A stretch of DNA of 5,248 nt, taken from Rhodocyclaceae bacterium. GTDB taxonomy: Bacteria; Pseudomonadota; Gammaproteobacteria; Burkholderiales; Rhodocyclaceae. The stretch covers positions 1 to 5,248 of the forward strand of contig JANYAW010000161.1 in assembly GCA_025361105.1 (NCBI GenBank). Reading direction: 5' to 3'. Every line of letters begins with the position of its first letter. Within the stretch, counting starts at the first letter, position 1. The notes under the pieces are model-generated. The model ran no database searches and had not been told where the DNA came from. It saw only the letters and a list, made by a program, of their open reading frames with translations. This document shows positions 1 through 5,248 of this stretch, one piece after another. The position numbers and the translations under genes are program-made.

Positions 1-1188
1 ACTTTGCAAACCGAGCTGGAGAAGGATCAAGCCTTGTTTGCCGAACGGCAGGCGACATTGGATGCTGCGCGAACAAGCTTTGCTGATGCGTTCAAAGTCA
101 TATCGACGGATGCGCTGGCAAAAAACAATCAGTCGTTTCTAGAGCTCGCCCGCGCCTCGCTTGACGCGCAACAAACAGTGGCCAAGGCGGATTTGGAAAA
201 GCGTCAACAAGCCATTGGCGAGTTAGTCGCGCCGGTAAAAATCACGCTGGAAAAATTTGAACAACAAATTCAGGGCATAGAAAAAACCCGCGTCAATGCC
301 TATGCAACGCTCACCGAACAAGTCCGTGCGATGGCCGAAGCGCAAGGCGTACTGCGCGCCGAGACGGGTAATTTGGTCAAAGCCTTACGTGCGCCGCAAA
401 CGCGCGGGCGCTGGGGTGAAATTCAACTCAAACGGGTGGTCGAAATGGCCGGAATGATTGACCATTGCGACTTTGAAGAACAAACCAATGTGACCACCGA
501 AGAAGGCCGTTTACGCCCCGACATGGTGGTGCGTTTGCCTGGTGGCAAGAACATCGTGATTGATGCCAAGGCACCGCTGGCCGCGTATTTGGAAGCGCTC
601 GAAACTAATGATGAAGACGAGAAAAAACGCAAACTGGAAAGCCACGCGCGGCAAGTGCGGGAACATTTGAAAAAACTGGGACAAAAATCCTATTGGGAGC
701 AATTTCAGCCATCGCCGGATTTTGTCGTGCTGTTTTTGCCCGGTGAAGTTTTTTATTCCGCCGCGCTTGAAGCCGACCCGTCGCTGATTGAAGCCGGTGT
801 TGATTCGCGGGTGATTCTTGCCACACCAACCACGCTGATTGCGCTGCTGCGTGCCGTGGCCTATGGCTGGACGACACAAGCGCTGACCGAGAACGCTGAA
901 CGCATCAGCGCACTGGGGCGTGAGCTATACGAGCGGATGGCGGTGCTGGGTGAGCATTGGGCGAGTGTTGGCAAGAATTTGCAGGATGCGGTGTCGGCCT
1001 ATAACAAATCGGTTAGCTCGATGGAGCAGCGCGTGTTAGTCACCGCGCGGCGCTTTCGTGATTTGAAAGTGGCACCGGAAGGCAAGGAGATTCGTGACCT
1101 GACTCCGGTTGAATTGTTGCCGCGTGATTTGCAGGCAGAAGAATTTTTGCTACCTGCTCAAACATCTATGGACAAGCTCACGTCATGA
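1..1188 (+). CDS. rmuC: DNA recombination protein RmuC, 5'-truncated by the window edge
   Basis: RmuC family protein, associated in E. coli with limiting inversions and rearrangements at repeats; a nuclease activity is predicted from its PD-(D/E)XK-like core. The reading frame is open from base 1, so the TTG at 4 is probably an internal Leu codon and the true start lies upstream. About 394 residues are present against roughly 475 in E. coli RmuC, so the N-terminal membrane anchor and part of the coiled coil are missing here. Numbering from base 4: residues 1-130 are Gln/Glu/Lys/Ala-rich and coiled-coil-like. The core follows, with GRWGEIQLKR around 134-143 (Glu139), RPDMVV with Asp173, and IDAK with Asp187 and Lys189, matching the E...PD...D-x-K arrangement. 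The conserved FLPGEVFYSAALE and ATPTTLIALLRAVAYGW blocks lie about 100 residues later. The C-terminal helix (SSMEQRVLVTARRF) is also family-typical. It ends at TGA 1186-1188, 45 bases before a small ORF. Family assignment is secure; biochemical role is less so. Confidence 0.95.
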   Translation, partial: TLQTELEKDQALFAERQATLDAARTSFADAFKVISTDALAKNNQSFLELARASLDAQQTVAKADLEKRQQAIGELVAPVKITLEKFEQQIQGIEKTRVNAYATLTEQVRAMAEAQGVLRAETGNLVKALRAPQTRGRWGEIQLKRVVEMAGMIDHCDFEEQTNVTTEEGRLRPDMVVRLPGGKNIVIDAKAPLAAYLEALETNDEDEKKRKLESHARQVREHLKKLGQKSYWEQFQPSPDFVVLFLPGEVFYSAALEADPSLIEAGVDSRVILATPTTLIALLRAVAYGWTTQALTENAERISALGRELYERMAVLGEHWASVGKNLQDAVSAYNKSVSSMEQRVLVTARRFRDLKVAPEGKEIRDLTPVELLPRDLQAEEFLLPAQTSMDKLTS

Positions 1189-1208
1189 GCCTCGCGACTC
1201 GCAAAATG

Positions 1209-1231
1209 ACTTCCTTCAATGAGGAGGAAGT
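1209..1231 (+). promoter_or_regulatory. Small hairpin overlapping the strong ribosome binding site of the small ORF
   Basis: ACTTCCT at 1209-1215 is the exact reverse complement of AGGAAGT at 1225-1231, leaving a 9-base loop at 1216-1224. The Shine-Dalgarno sequence AGGAGG (1222-1227) spans loop and 3' arm: its second AGG is paired, its first AGG is in the loop. The ATG at 1234 follows the stem after two bases. The site is 6 bases from that ATG, close to ideal spacing. The hairpin could modulate initiation, or the complementarity could be a by-product of the purine-rich site. No U-tract follows, so it is not a convincing terminator. The repeat and the binding site are seen directly; regulation is inference. 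Confidence 0.4.
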
Positions 1232-1233
1232 TC

Positions 1234-1344
1234 ATGTTTGCTCAGGAAATAAATTATTTGGTGCATCACGCCGATGCCGCAGTGTTCATCTTCACCACGA
1301 CCATTTGCGCCGTCGGTGCCCTGTGTTTGCCGCTGGTTGGCTAG
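1234..1344 (+). CDS. Candidate 36-residue single-pass membrane microprotein, unknown function
   Basis: This ORF fills most of the gap between rmuC and the nuclease gene. It begins at ATG 1234, preceded by AGGAGG at 1222-1227 with a 6-base spacer, the best ribosome binding site in the window. It ends at TAG 1342-1344, 11 bases before the next proposed start. The polar N-terminus (MFAQEINYLVHHAD, with two adjacent His) is followed by an almost uncharged hydrophobic stretch from about residue 15 to 36 (AAVFIFTTTICAVG, then ALCLPLVG), long enough for one transmembrane helix. It has two Cys (25 and 31). An in-frame ATG at 1219 would add MRRKF, giving a positive N-terminus, but it lacks a binding site and would place AGGAGG inside the coding region. 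I recognise no family. It could be a real small membrane protein, a leader ORF coupling translation to the nuclease gene, or the remnant of a longer membrane protein. The binding site is the main support; conservation cannot be judged here. Confidence 0.5.
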   Translation: MFAQEINYLVHHADAAVFIFTTTICAVGALCLPLVG

Positions 1345-1355
1345 CGTTTTAATAC

Positions 1356-4130
1356 TTGTGGACTACCTTGCGTAGCGACTTGCCGCTTATCCATTTGGCA
1401 GATTTGTCCGGCGGGCCGGAAACCCTGGTGCTCTGCCACAGTGCAAGGCTGGCGACCGATTTGCGCCGTGCACATGGTATCCAGCATGCCGCTGCCGGAC
1501 AGCAAAGCTGGCGTGCCTTGCAAAGCGCGACGATGGCGATGTGGCTTGAGCATTTGTGCTCAGGTGCCTTGCTGCGCGGCGAGATTCCAGCCGAGGGCGT
1601 GCCCGGTGTCTTCCTCAACAAATTGCAGGAACGCAGCCTCTGGGAGCGGGCTATTCTTGCCGACGCAAAACTGTCGGCGGTGGCAGCCGAGTTGTTTGAT
1701 GTCGACGGCATGGCGCAGGCGGCGATGGAAGCGAGCAATCTGGCACAACTTTGGCAACTCACGGTGCCGGACGACTTGCAGACCGAAGAATGGCGAGCTT
1801 TTTTACGTTGGCAAACCAGCATCGCAGCAGTCTGCGAGAAGAATCAATGGTGCGCCCAAAGCCGAGCGTCAGCTTGGCGCATTGACTGCATCGCCCGTGG
1901 CATTACGGGATTGCCAAAGCGGCTGGTGATTGCCGGCTTCATGGCGCCCGACCCGCAGCTATCGCACTTGTTGGTTGTTTTGGAAGGACGCGGCGTTGAC
2001 CTGCTCCGACTCGAACTGGGTGGCGCCGACGCGGCAGCTGTGCGTCATCGCGAACTCGCCGATGCGCAAGCAGAATGTGTAGCAGCAGCAAGCTGGGCGG
2101 CAGAAAAACTGACTGCCGCCAAGACCGGTAAGCCTAGCGCCGTAACAGTGCGCATCCGCATCGCCGTGGCCGATTTGCCTGCCCGCCGCCACCTGCTTGA
2201 GGCAGCCCTGGATGCGACATTGCATCCGGACTGTATCGGTGCGGGGTGGGCCGCCCATGAGCGCGACTACCAGCTCATTGGCATGTCGAACCTCGCCGAT
2301 CAGTCACTGGTCAATGTCGCGCTGAGTTTGCTGCAGATAGCGGTGCATCCACGTCGAATCGCGCAAGCTGATTTCGGTGCTTTGCTCTGCGCGCCCGGCT
2401 GGTCGGCTGATGTAGGTGAGGCCGACGGTCGGGCCCAACTCGAAGCTGGATTGCGGGAGCTATTGCCAAACGTGACGACGCTGGACCGCTTACTTGCGGC
2501 AGCGACGCGCTTGAAAAATGAATTGAATATTGCTCATTTGCTGGCAAGCATTTCGTCTGTAGTCGAGGCGACGAAACAGTGGCGCACACAAAGCAAACGC
2601 CAGCTACCCAGCGCATGGGCAAAGCAATTTTTGACACTGTTCGAATCACTCGGCTGGCCAGGTGAGCGCCCCTGTATTGGTGCAGAACAAGCTGCCTGCG
2701 CTGCCTTGCGCGAAATGCTCAATGGATTGGTGACACTCGATGCCATGCTCGGTCGCGTCGATGCTAGTGTGGTGTTACGCCAGCTGCAGCGACTATGCCG
2801 TGATCAGATCTTTCAGCCACCACGCCGTGCGCCAGCCGCCATCGAAGTGTGTAGCTTGAGCGACGCTGTCGCCGCACCCGTGGATGCGCTCTGGGTAATG
2901 GGTTTGGTCGAGAGCGCATGGCCGCCATTGCCGCGGCCGAATCCCTTGTTGCCGGCAGATTTACAACGCCGCGCGGGTATCTTTACGGCGCGCGCCGACA
3001 GCCTGGCCGAGCAGGCCGGTGTGATTCAAACGCTATGGGAAGGTAGCGCCAAAGAGGTGGTTTTTTCCTCGGCCATGCGTGACGGCGAGCGTGAATTGCG
3101 CGCCAGTCCGCTGTTGGCAGCGATAGAAAAATCGCCCCCTGAATCACTCGCAACGGCTACATCGCTTGCCATCGAATCGACGTCTGACGAACTGCTTGAG
3201 CGCTTTACCGACGCGCTCGCGCCTGCGGTGACCGAGGCAGAGCGCATACGCGGCGGAACACACTTGCTGCAAGCTCAAGCCATTTGTCCGGCGTGGGGCT
3301 TTTATCAATATCGTTTGGGTGGCGGCGTGTTGCCAGCACCAACTGAGGGGCTGGATGCGAAAGCACGGGGTTCCTTGTTGCACAGTGCACTGGAGCTGTT
3401 CTGGCGGGATCGGGCGCAAAGTGATTTGCTGCAAATGCATGCCGTCGCGCGGGATGCTGAAGTCAGCAAGGTCGTCGAAACTGCCTTGGTCAACTATGAG
3501 CGCCATGCTATCGCCGCTCTGTCACCGCGCTTGCGTGTTTTGGAGCGGCAACGATTGGTGGCGCTGGTGCAAACCTGGCTGGATTTGGAGACGCAGCGCA
3601 CGCCGTTTCGCGTATTCGCGTGCGAAGAAAAACATGCACTCAATATCGAAGGCCTGCCGGTGCGTGTCATCGTCGACCGGATAGATGAATTACCCGACGG
3701 TCGCCTCATCATCATCGATTACAAAAGCGGTCGTCAGGTGTCAGCCAACACATGGTCGGAAGCGCGTATCGGCGAACCGCAATTGCCTATCTACGCGGCG
3801 CTGGCGTTTCCCGACAAAGACCTTGCGGCAGTGGTATTAGCGAGAGTCACACCTGACAATCCGGCCTTCATCGGCATCGCGCAGGATGCTGATGTTTTGC
3901 CGCAAGTGAAATCCTTGGACGATCAGCGCAAGCGCTATTCGATTAATGAGTTCGCTGATTGGAATGCCTTACGCGAACGCTGGGCGTTACGCTTGAGGGT
4001 GGTAGCCGCCGAGGTCAAGGATGGCTGTGCGGCGGTGGTGTTTGATTCCGAGGTAAAGCTCACCTATTGCGAAGTATTGCCGCTGCTACGCGTGGCGGAA
4101 CGGCGCGCGCAATTTGAGCAACAAAAATGA
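1356..4130 (+). CDS. AddB-like RecB-family PD-(D/E)XK nuclease ('probable DNA repair protein' type)
   Basis: Predicted nuclease subunit of an AddAB-type complex that processes double-strand DNA ends for RecA-mediated repair in the cytoplasm; 924 residues, somewhat shorter than Firmicute AddB. The N-terminus has no Walker A: LVLCHSARLATDLRRAHG (about 24-41) stands where true AddB has a P-loop, as I recall for this proteobacterial branch. The middle block ALWVMGLVESAWPPLPRPNP (Gly516 region) through ASPLLAAI (about 583-590) resembles the AddB inactivated-helicase C-half. The nuclease domain follows: AICPAWGFYQYRLGG (Cys644), GSLLHSALELFW (His676), IVDRIDELPDG (Asp774), IIDYKSGR (Asp788, Lys790) and QLPIYA (Gln809, Tyr813), so all expected catalytic residues are present. 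At the C-terminus only Cys905 of the expected C-x2-C-x5-C cluster motif is seen; Leu902 and Leu911 sit at the other two positions. A stop codon in the same frame at 1350-1352 limits the start, there is no ATG for about 50 codons, and TTG 1356 is the first candidate, without a visible ribosome binding site. The start is the least certain part. Confidence 0.88.
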   Translation: MWTTLRSDLPLIHLADLSGGPETLVLCHSARLATDLRRAHGIQHAAAGQQSWRALQSATMAMWLEHLCSGALLRGEIPAEGVPGVFLNKLQERSLWERAILADAKLSAVAAELFDVDGMAQAAMEASNLAQLWQLTVPDDLQTEEWRAFLRWQTSIAAVCEKNQWCAQSRASAWRIDCIARGITGLPKRLVIAGFMAPDPQLSHLLVVLEGRGVDLLRLELGGADAAAVRHRELADAQAECVAAASWAAEKLTAAKTGKPSAVTVRIRIAVADLPARRHLLEAALDATLHPDCIGAGWAAHERDYQLIGMSNLADQSLVNVALSLLQIAVHPRRIAQADFGALLCAPGWSADVGEADGRAQLEAGLRELLPNVTTLDRLLAAATRLKNELNIAHLLASISSVVEATKQWRTQSKRQLPSAWAKQFLTLFESLGWPGERPCIGAEQAACAALREMLNGLVTLDAMLGRVDASVVLRQLQRLCRDQIFQPPRRAPAAIEVCSLSDAVAAPVDALWVMGLVESAWPPLPRPNPLLPADLQRRAGIFTARADSLAEQAGVIQTLWEGSAKEVVFSSAMRDGERELRASPLLAAIEKSPPESLATATSLAIESTSDELLERFTDALAPAVTEAERIRGGTHLLQAQAICPAWGFYQYRLGGGVLPAPTEGLDAKARGSLLHSALELFWRDRAQSDLLQMHAVARDAEVSKVVETALVNYERHAIAALSPRLRVLERQRLVALVQTWLDLETQRTPFRVFACEEKHALNIEGLPVRVIVDRIDELPDGRLIIIDYKSGRQVSANTWSEARIGEPQLPIYAALAFPDKDLAAVVLARVTPDNPAFIGIAQDADVLPQVKSLDDQRKRYSINEFADWNALRERWALRLRVVAAEVKDGCAAVVFDSEVKLTYCEVLPLLRVAERRAQFEQQK

Positions 4131-4131
4131 C

Positions 4132-4135
4132 AGGA
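4132..4135 (+). promoter_or_regulatory. Ribosome binding site bearing on the RIO kinase start
   Basis: AGGA lies just after the nuclease stop codon (4128-4130). It is 5 bases from a GTG at 4141 and 11 bases from an ATG at 4147, both in the kinase frame. It argues against the longer TTG start at 4114, which lies upstream of the site and inside the nuclease gene. It does not clearly separate GTG 4141 from ATG 4147; family comparison (proteins beginning MK-x-PKR) favours 4147. Confidence 0.45.
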
Positions 4136-4146
4136 AAAATGTGACG

Positions 4147-4992
4147 ATGAAAGTACCAAAGAGAATTGAGCCGCTGATCGACGAAGGAATGGTTGATGAG
4201 GTAGTTCGTCAGCTGATGAGCGGCAAGGAAGCCAATGTTTATGTGGTGCGTTGTGGTGAGGAGCTGCGCTGCGCAAAGGTTTACAAGGATGCCGAGCATC
4301 GCAGCTTCAGCAAGAGTGCCCAATATCAGGAAGGCCGCAAAGTCAAAAACAGCCGGCAATCGCGAGCGATGGCCAAGGGCACGCGCTTCGGCCGCAAGAT
4401 GCAGGAAGAAGTCTGGCAAAACGCTGAAGTCGACGCACTGTTTCGACTAGCCGCTGCCGGCGTCACCGTGCCCACGCCCTATGTTTGTTACGAGGGTGTT
4501 TTGTTGATGGAGTTGGTCACCGATGCCGACGACATGCCCGCGCCGCGCCTCAATGATGTTGCGCTATCCGAAGCGCAAGCCTTGCAGTTGCACGCCGAGC
4601 TTTTGCATCAGGTGGTCATCATGCTGTGCGCAGGAATCATTCATGGCGACCTGTCGGAATACAACGTTTTGCTCGGGCGCAACGGCCTCGTCATCATCGA
4701 CTTGCCGCAGGCCGTCAACGCCGCAGGCAACCTGAACGCCAGCGCAATGCTGGAGCGCGACGTGGCCAATCTCGCCAGCTATTTCGGCCGTTTCGCAGCG
4801 GAATTGCTCGATACGCAATACGGCAAGGAAATATGGCGACTGTATGAATCCGGCAAGCTGAAAACGGATACCGAATTGACCGGAAAAATTGCCCTGGAAA
4901 CCCGCATCGCCGACGTTGCCGGTGTGTTGGAAGAGGTCAATTTGGCGATCAAAGCTGAAGCAGCGCGGCGGCTGTTTTTGGCGGGTGAGTGA
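4147..4992 (+). CDS. RIO-type atypical serine protein kinase (PA4780-like)
   Basis: Bacterial RIO kinase, predicted to bind ATP and phosphorylate serine, including itself; cytosolic substrates are not established. From ATG 4147 it has 281 residues. Motifs in order: nucleotide-binding loop LMSGKEANVYVVRCG (about 23-37), ATP-anchoring Lys44 in CAKVYK, the family-typical YQEGRKVKNSRQSRAMAKG stretch, AEVDALFRLAAAGVTVPTPY, hinge-region VLLMELVTD, catalytic loop HGDLSEYNVLL (Asp168, Asn173), and metal-binding IIDLPQAV (Asp185), which replaces DFG as in RIO kinases. The motif LERDVANLASYFGRFA follows, with a Glu/Ala-rich helical tail. All catalytic residues are present and there is no RIO2-type winged-helix extension, so it is RIO1-like. 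ATG 4147 is chosen because relatives start MK-x-PKR. GTG 4141 (better spacing to AGGA) and TTG 4114 (overlapping the nuclease gene by 17 bases) remain possible. Its place between nuclease and helicase genes suggests co-expression with them; involvement in DNA repair is inference only. Confidence 0.93.
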   Translation: MKVPKRIEPLIDEGMVDEVVRQLMSGKEANVYVVRCGEELRCAKVYKDAEHRSFSKSAQYQEGRKVKNSRQSRAMAKGTRFGRKMQEEVWQNAEVDALFRLAAAGVTVPTPYVCYEGVLLMELVTDADDMPAPRLNDVALSEAQALQLHAELLHQVVIMLCAGIIHGDLSEYNVLLGRNGLVIIDLPQAVNAAGNLNASAMLERDVANLASYFGRFAAELLDTQYGKEIWRLYESGKLKTDTELTGKIALETRIADVAGVLEEVNLAIKAEAARRLFLAGE

Positions 4993-5004
4993 TGTGAATT
5001 CCTT

Positions 5005-5010
5005 AAAGGA
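5005..5010 (+). promoter_or_regulatory. Ribosome binding site supporting a TTG start for the helicase gene
   Basis: AAAGGA sits 6 bases upstream of TTG 5017, a good spacing. The frame is closed upstream by the kinase stop (TGA 4990-4992), and no in-frame ATG or GTG occurs between that stop and 5017, so this site is the main reason to place the start at a TTG codon. The next in-frame alternative is a GTG at 5053 within a weakly conserved N-terminal tail. Confidence 0.6.
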
Positions 5011-5016
5011 TTTCAA

Positions 5017-5248
5017 TTGAACCAGACGCACAGCCCAAATTCATTCAACGGCGTGTCATCAGCACCAACTGACGAATTGTTGCTGCAAGACACGCAGCAT
5101 CGTCTTCGAGCGCTCGCGCTGCAATCCTTCATCGTCGAAGCGCCTGCCGGTGCGGGCAAGACCGAGCTGCTGACGCAGCGCTATTTGCGTTTATTGGCCA
5201 CCGTGGATGCGCCTGAAGAAATTGTCGCGATTACTTTCACCAACAAAG
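5017..5248 (+). CDS. UvrD/AddA-like superfamily 1 ATP-dependent helicase-nuclease subunit, 3'-truncated by the window edge
   Basis: Only the first 77 residues are in the window, and the frame is open to the right edge. After a polar tail (about residues 1-20, many Asn/Ser/Pro) come the Q-motif region LLLQDTQHRLRAL (Gln27, Arg29), then Walker A EAPAGAGKTELLTQRYL (about 41-57, Lys48 and Thr49), then EEIVAITFTNK, which is the superfamily 1A motif Ia. This spacing is typical of UvrD, RecB and AddA helicases, and E-A-x-A-G-(A/S)-G-K-T is the RecB/AddA flavour. With an AddB-like gene upstream it is most likely the AddA-like motor and nuclease subunit, unwinding DNA ends in the 3'-5' direction. A stand-alone UvrD-type helicase cannot be excluded, because the C-terminal nuclease domain that would settle it is outside the window. 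The start is TTG 5017, supported by AAAGGA at 5005-5010; the gene begins 24 bases after the kinase stop. Confidence 0.9.
   Translation, partial: MNQTHSPNSFNGVSSAPTDELLLQDTQHRLRALALQSFIVEAPAGAGKTELLTQRYLRLLATVDAPEEIVAITFTNK

Noticed and set aside
1331..1350. CGCT...AGCG followed by TTTT at the end of the small ORF, resembling a terminator.
   Set aside because: The stem is only 4 bases with an 8-base loop and a 4-base T run, too weak to call an intrinsic terminator.
1206..1352. A 48-codon ORF (ATG 1206 to TAA 1350-1352) overlapping the small membrane ORF in another frame, and in the same frame as the nuclease gene.
   Set aside because: It has no ribosome binding site and its translation is rich in His, Arg and Cys with no plausible fold. 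The alternative frame carries AGGAGG and a coherent hydrophobic segment. The shared frame with the nuclease looks coincidental, though a sequencing check of 1345-1356 would be cheap.
1327..1355. TTGCCG and TTTAAT/TAATAC boxes that could form a promoter before the nuclease gene.
   Set aside because: Both boxes match consensus poorly, spacing is short, and the putative -10 abuts the proposed start codon, which would leave no room for a leader before TTG 1356.
1349..1822. A 157-codon open frame on the minus strand opposite the nuclease N-terminus.
   Set aside because: It has a Ser/Ala/Cys/Arg-rich low-complexity translation typical of the antisense frame of a GC-rich gene, no ribosome binding site and no recognisable domain. 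The same applies to the other minus-strand frames, including 511-879, 4060-4419 and 4564-5031.
4114..4146. Extended kinase N-terminus starting at TTG 4114.
   Set aside because: It lies upstream of the AGGA site at 4132-4135, has no site of its own, and adds a polar 11-residue tail that relatives beginning MK-x-PKR do not need. It is kept as a less likely alternative.
5000..5010. Near-palindrome TCCTTAAAGGA in the kinase-helicase gap.
   Set aside because: It allows only a 4-base stem with a 3-base loop; it is better explained as the helicase ribosome binding site (AAAGGA) in an AT-rich spacer than as an operator or terminator.

Overview
The window looks like bacterial chromosome, most likely from a proteobacterium. 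Betaproteobacteria (Burkholderiales-type) fit best: the nuclease gene belongs to the AddB-like 'probable DNA repair protein' type common there, the kinase is of the PA4780-like proteobacterial RIO type, and coding GC looks moderately high (by eye, not calculated). I see no transposase, integrase, tRNA, rRNA, CRISPR array or long repeat, so this is a housekeeping DNA-repair neighbourhood and not an obvious mobile island.

Layout, all on the + strand: (1) the 3' three-quarters or more of rmuC (1-1188, cut by the left edge); (2) a 167-base gap holding a 36-residue single-membrane-segment ORF (1234-1344) with a near-consensus AGGAGG ribosome binding site inside a small hairpin; (3) a complete AddB-like RecB-family nuclease gene (1356-4130) with an inferred TTG start; (4) a complete RIO-type atypical protein kinase gene (about 4147-4992), 16 bases downstream or overlapping, depending on its start; (5) the 5' end of a UvrD/AddA-like superfamily 1 helicase gene (5017-5248, cut by the right edge), also with a TTG start.

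The spacings (45, 11, 16 and 24 bases), shared strand and lack of convincing internal terminators suggest one transcription unit. The nuclease and helicase genes probably encode the two subunits of an AddAB-type end-resection complex. RmuC is a PD-(D/E)XK-like protein linked to limiting DNA rearrangements. The RIO kinase lies between the two subunit genes; its link to repair is inferred from position only.

Points that deserve a second look: the tiny membrane ORF with its strong, possibly occluded ribosome binding site; the RIO kinase between the nuclease and helicase genes; and the nuclease C-terminus, where the Cys triad that normally completes the AddB iron-sulfur cluster appears reduced to one Cys although the nuclease residues are intact. 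I did not find evidence for a wholly new defence or mobile system.
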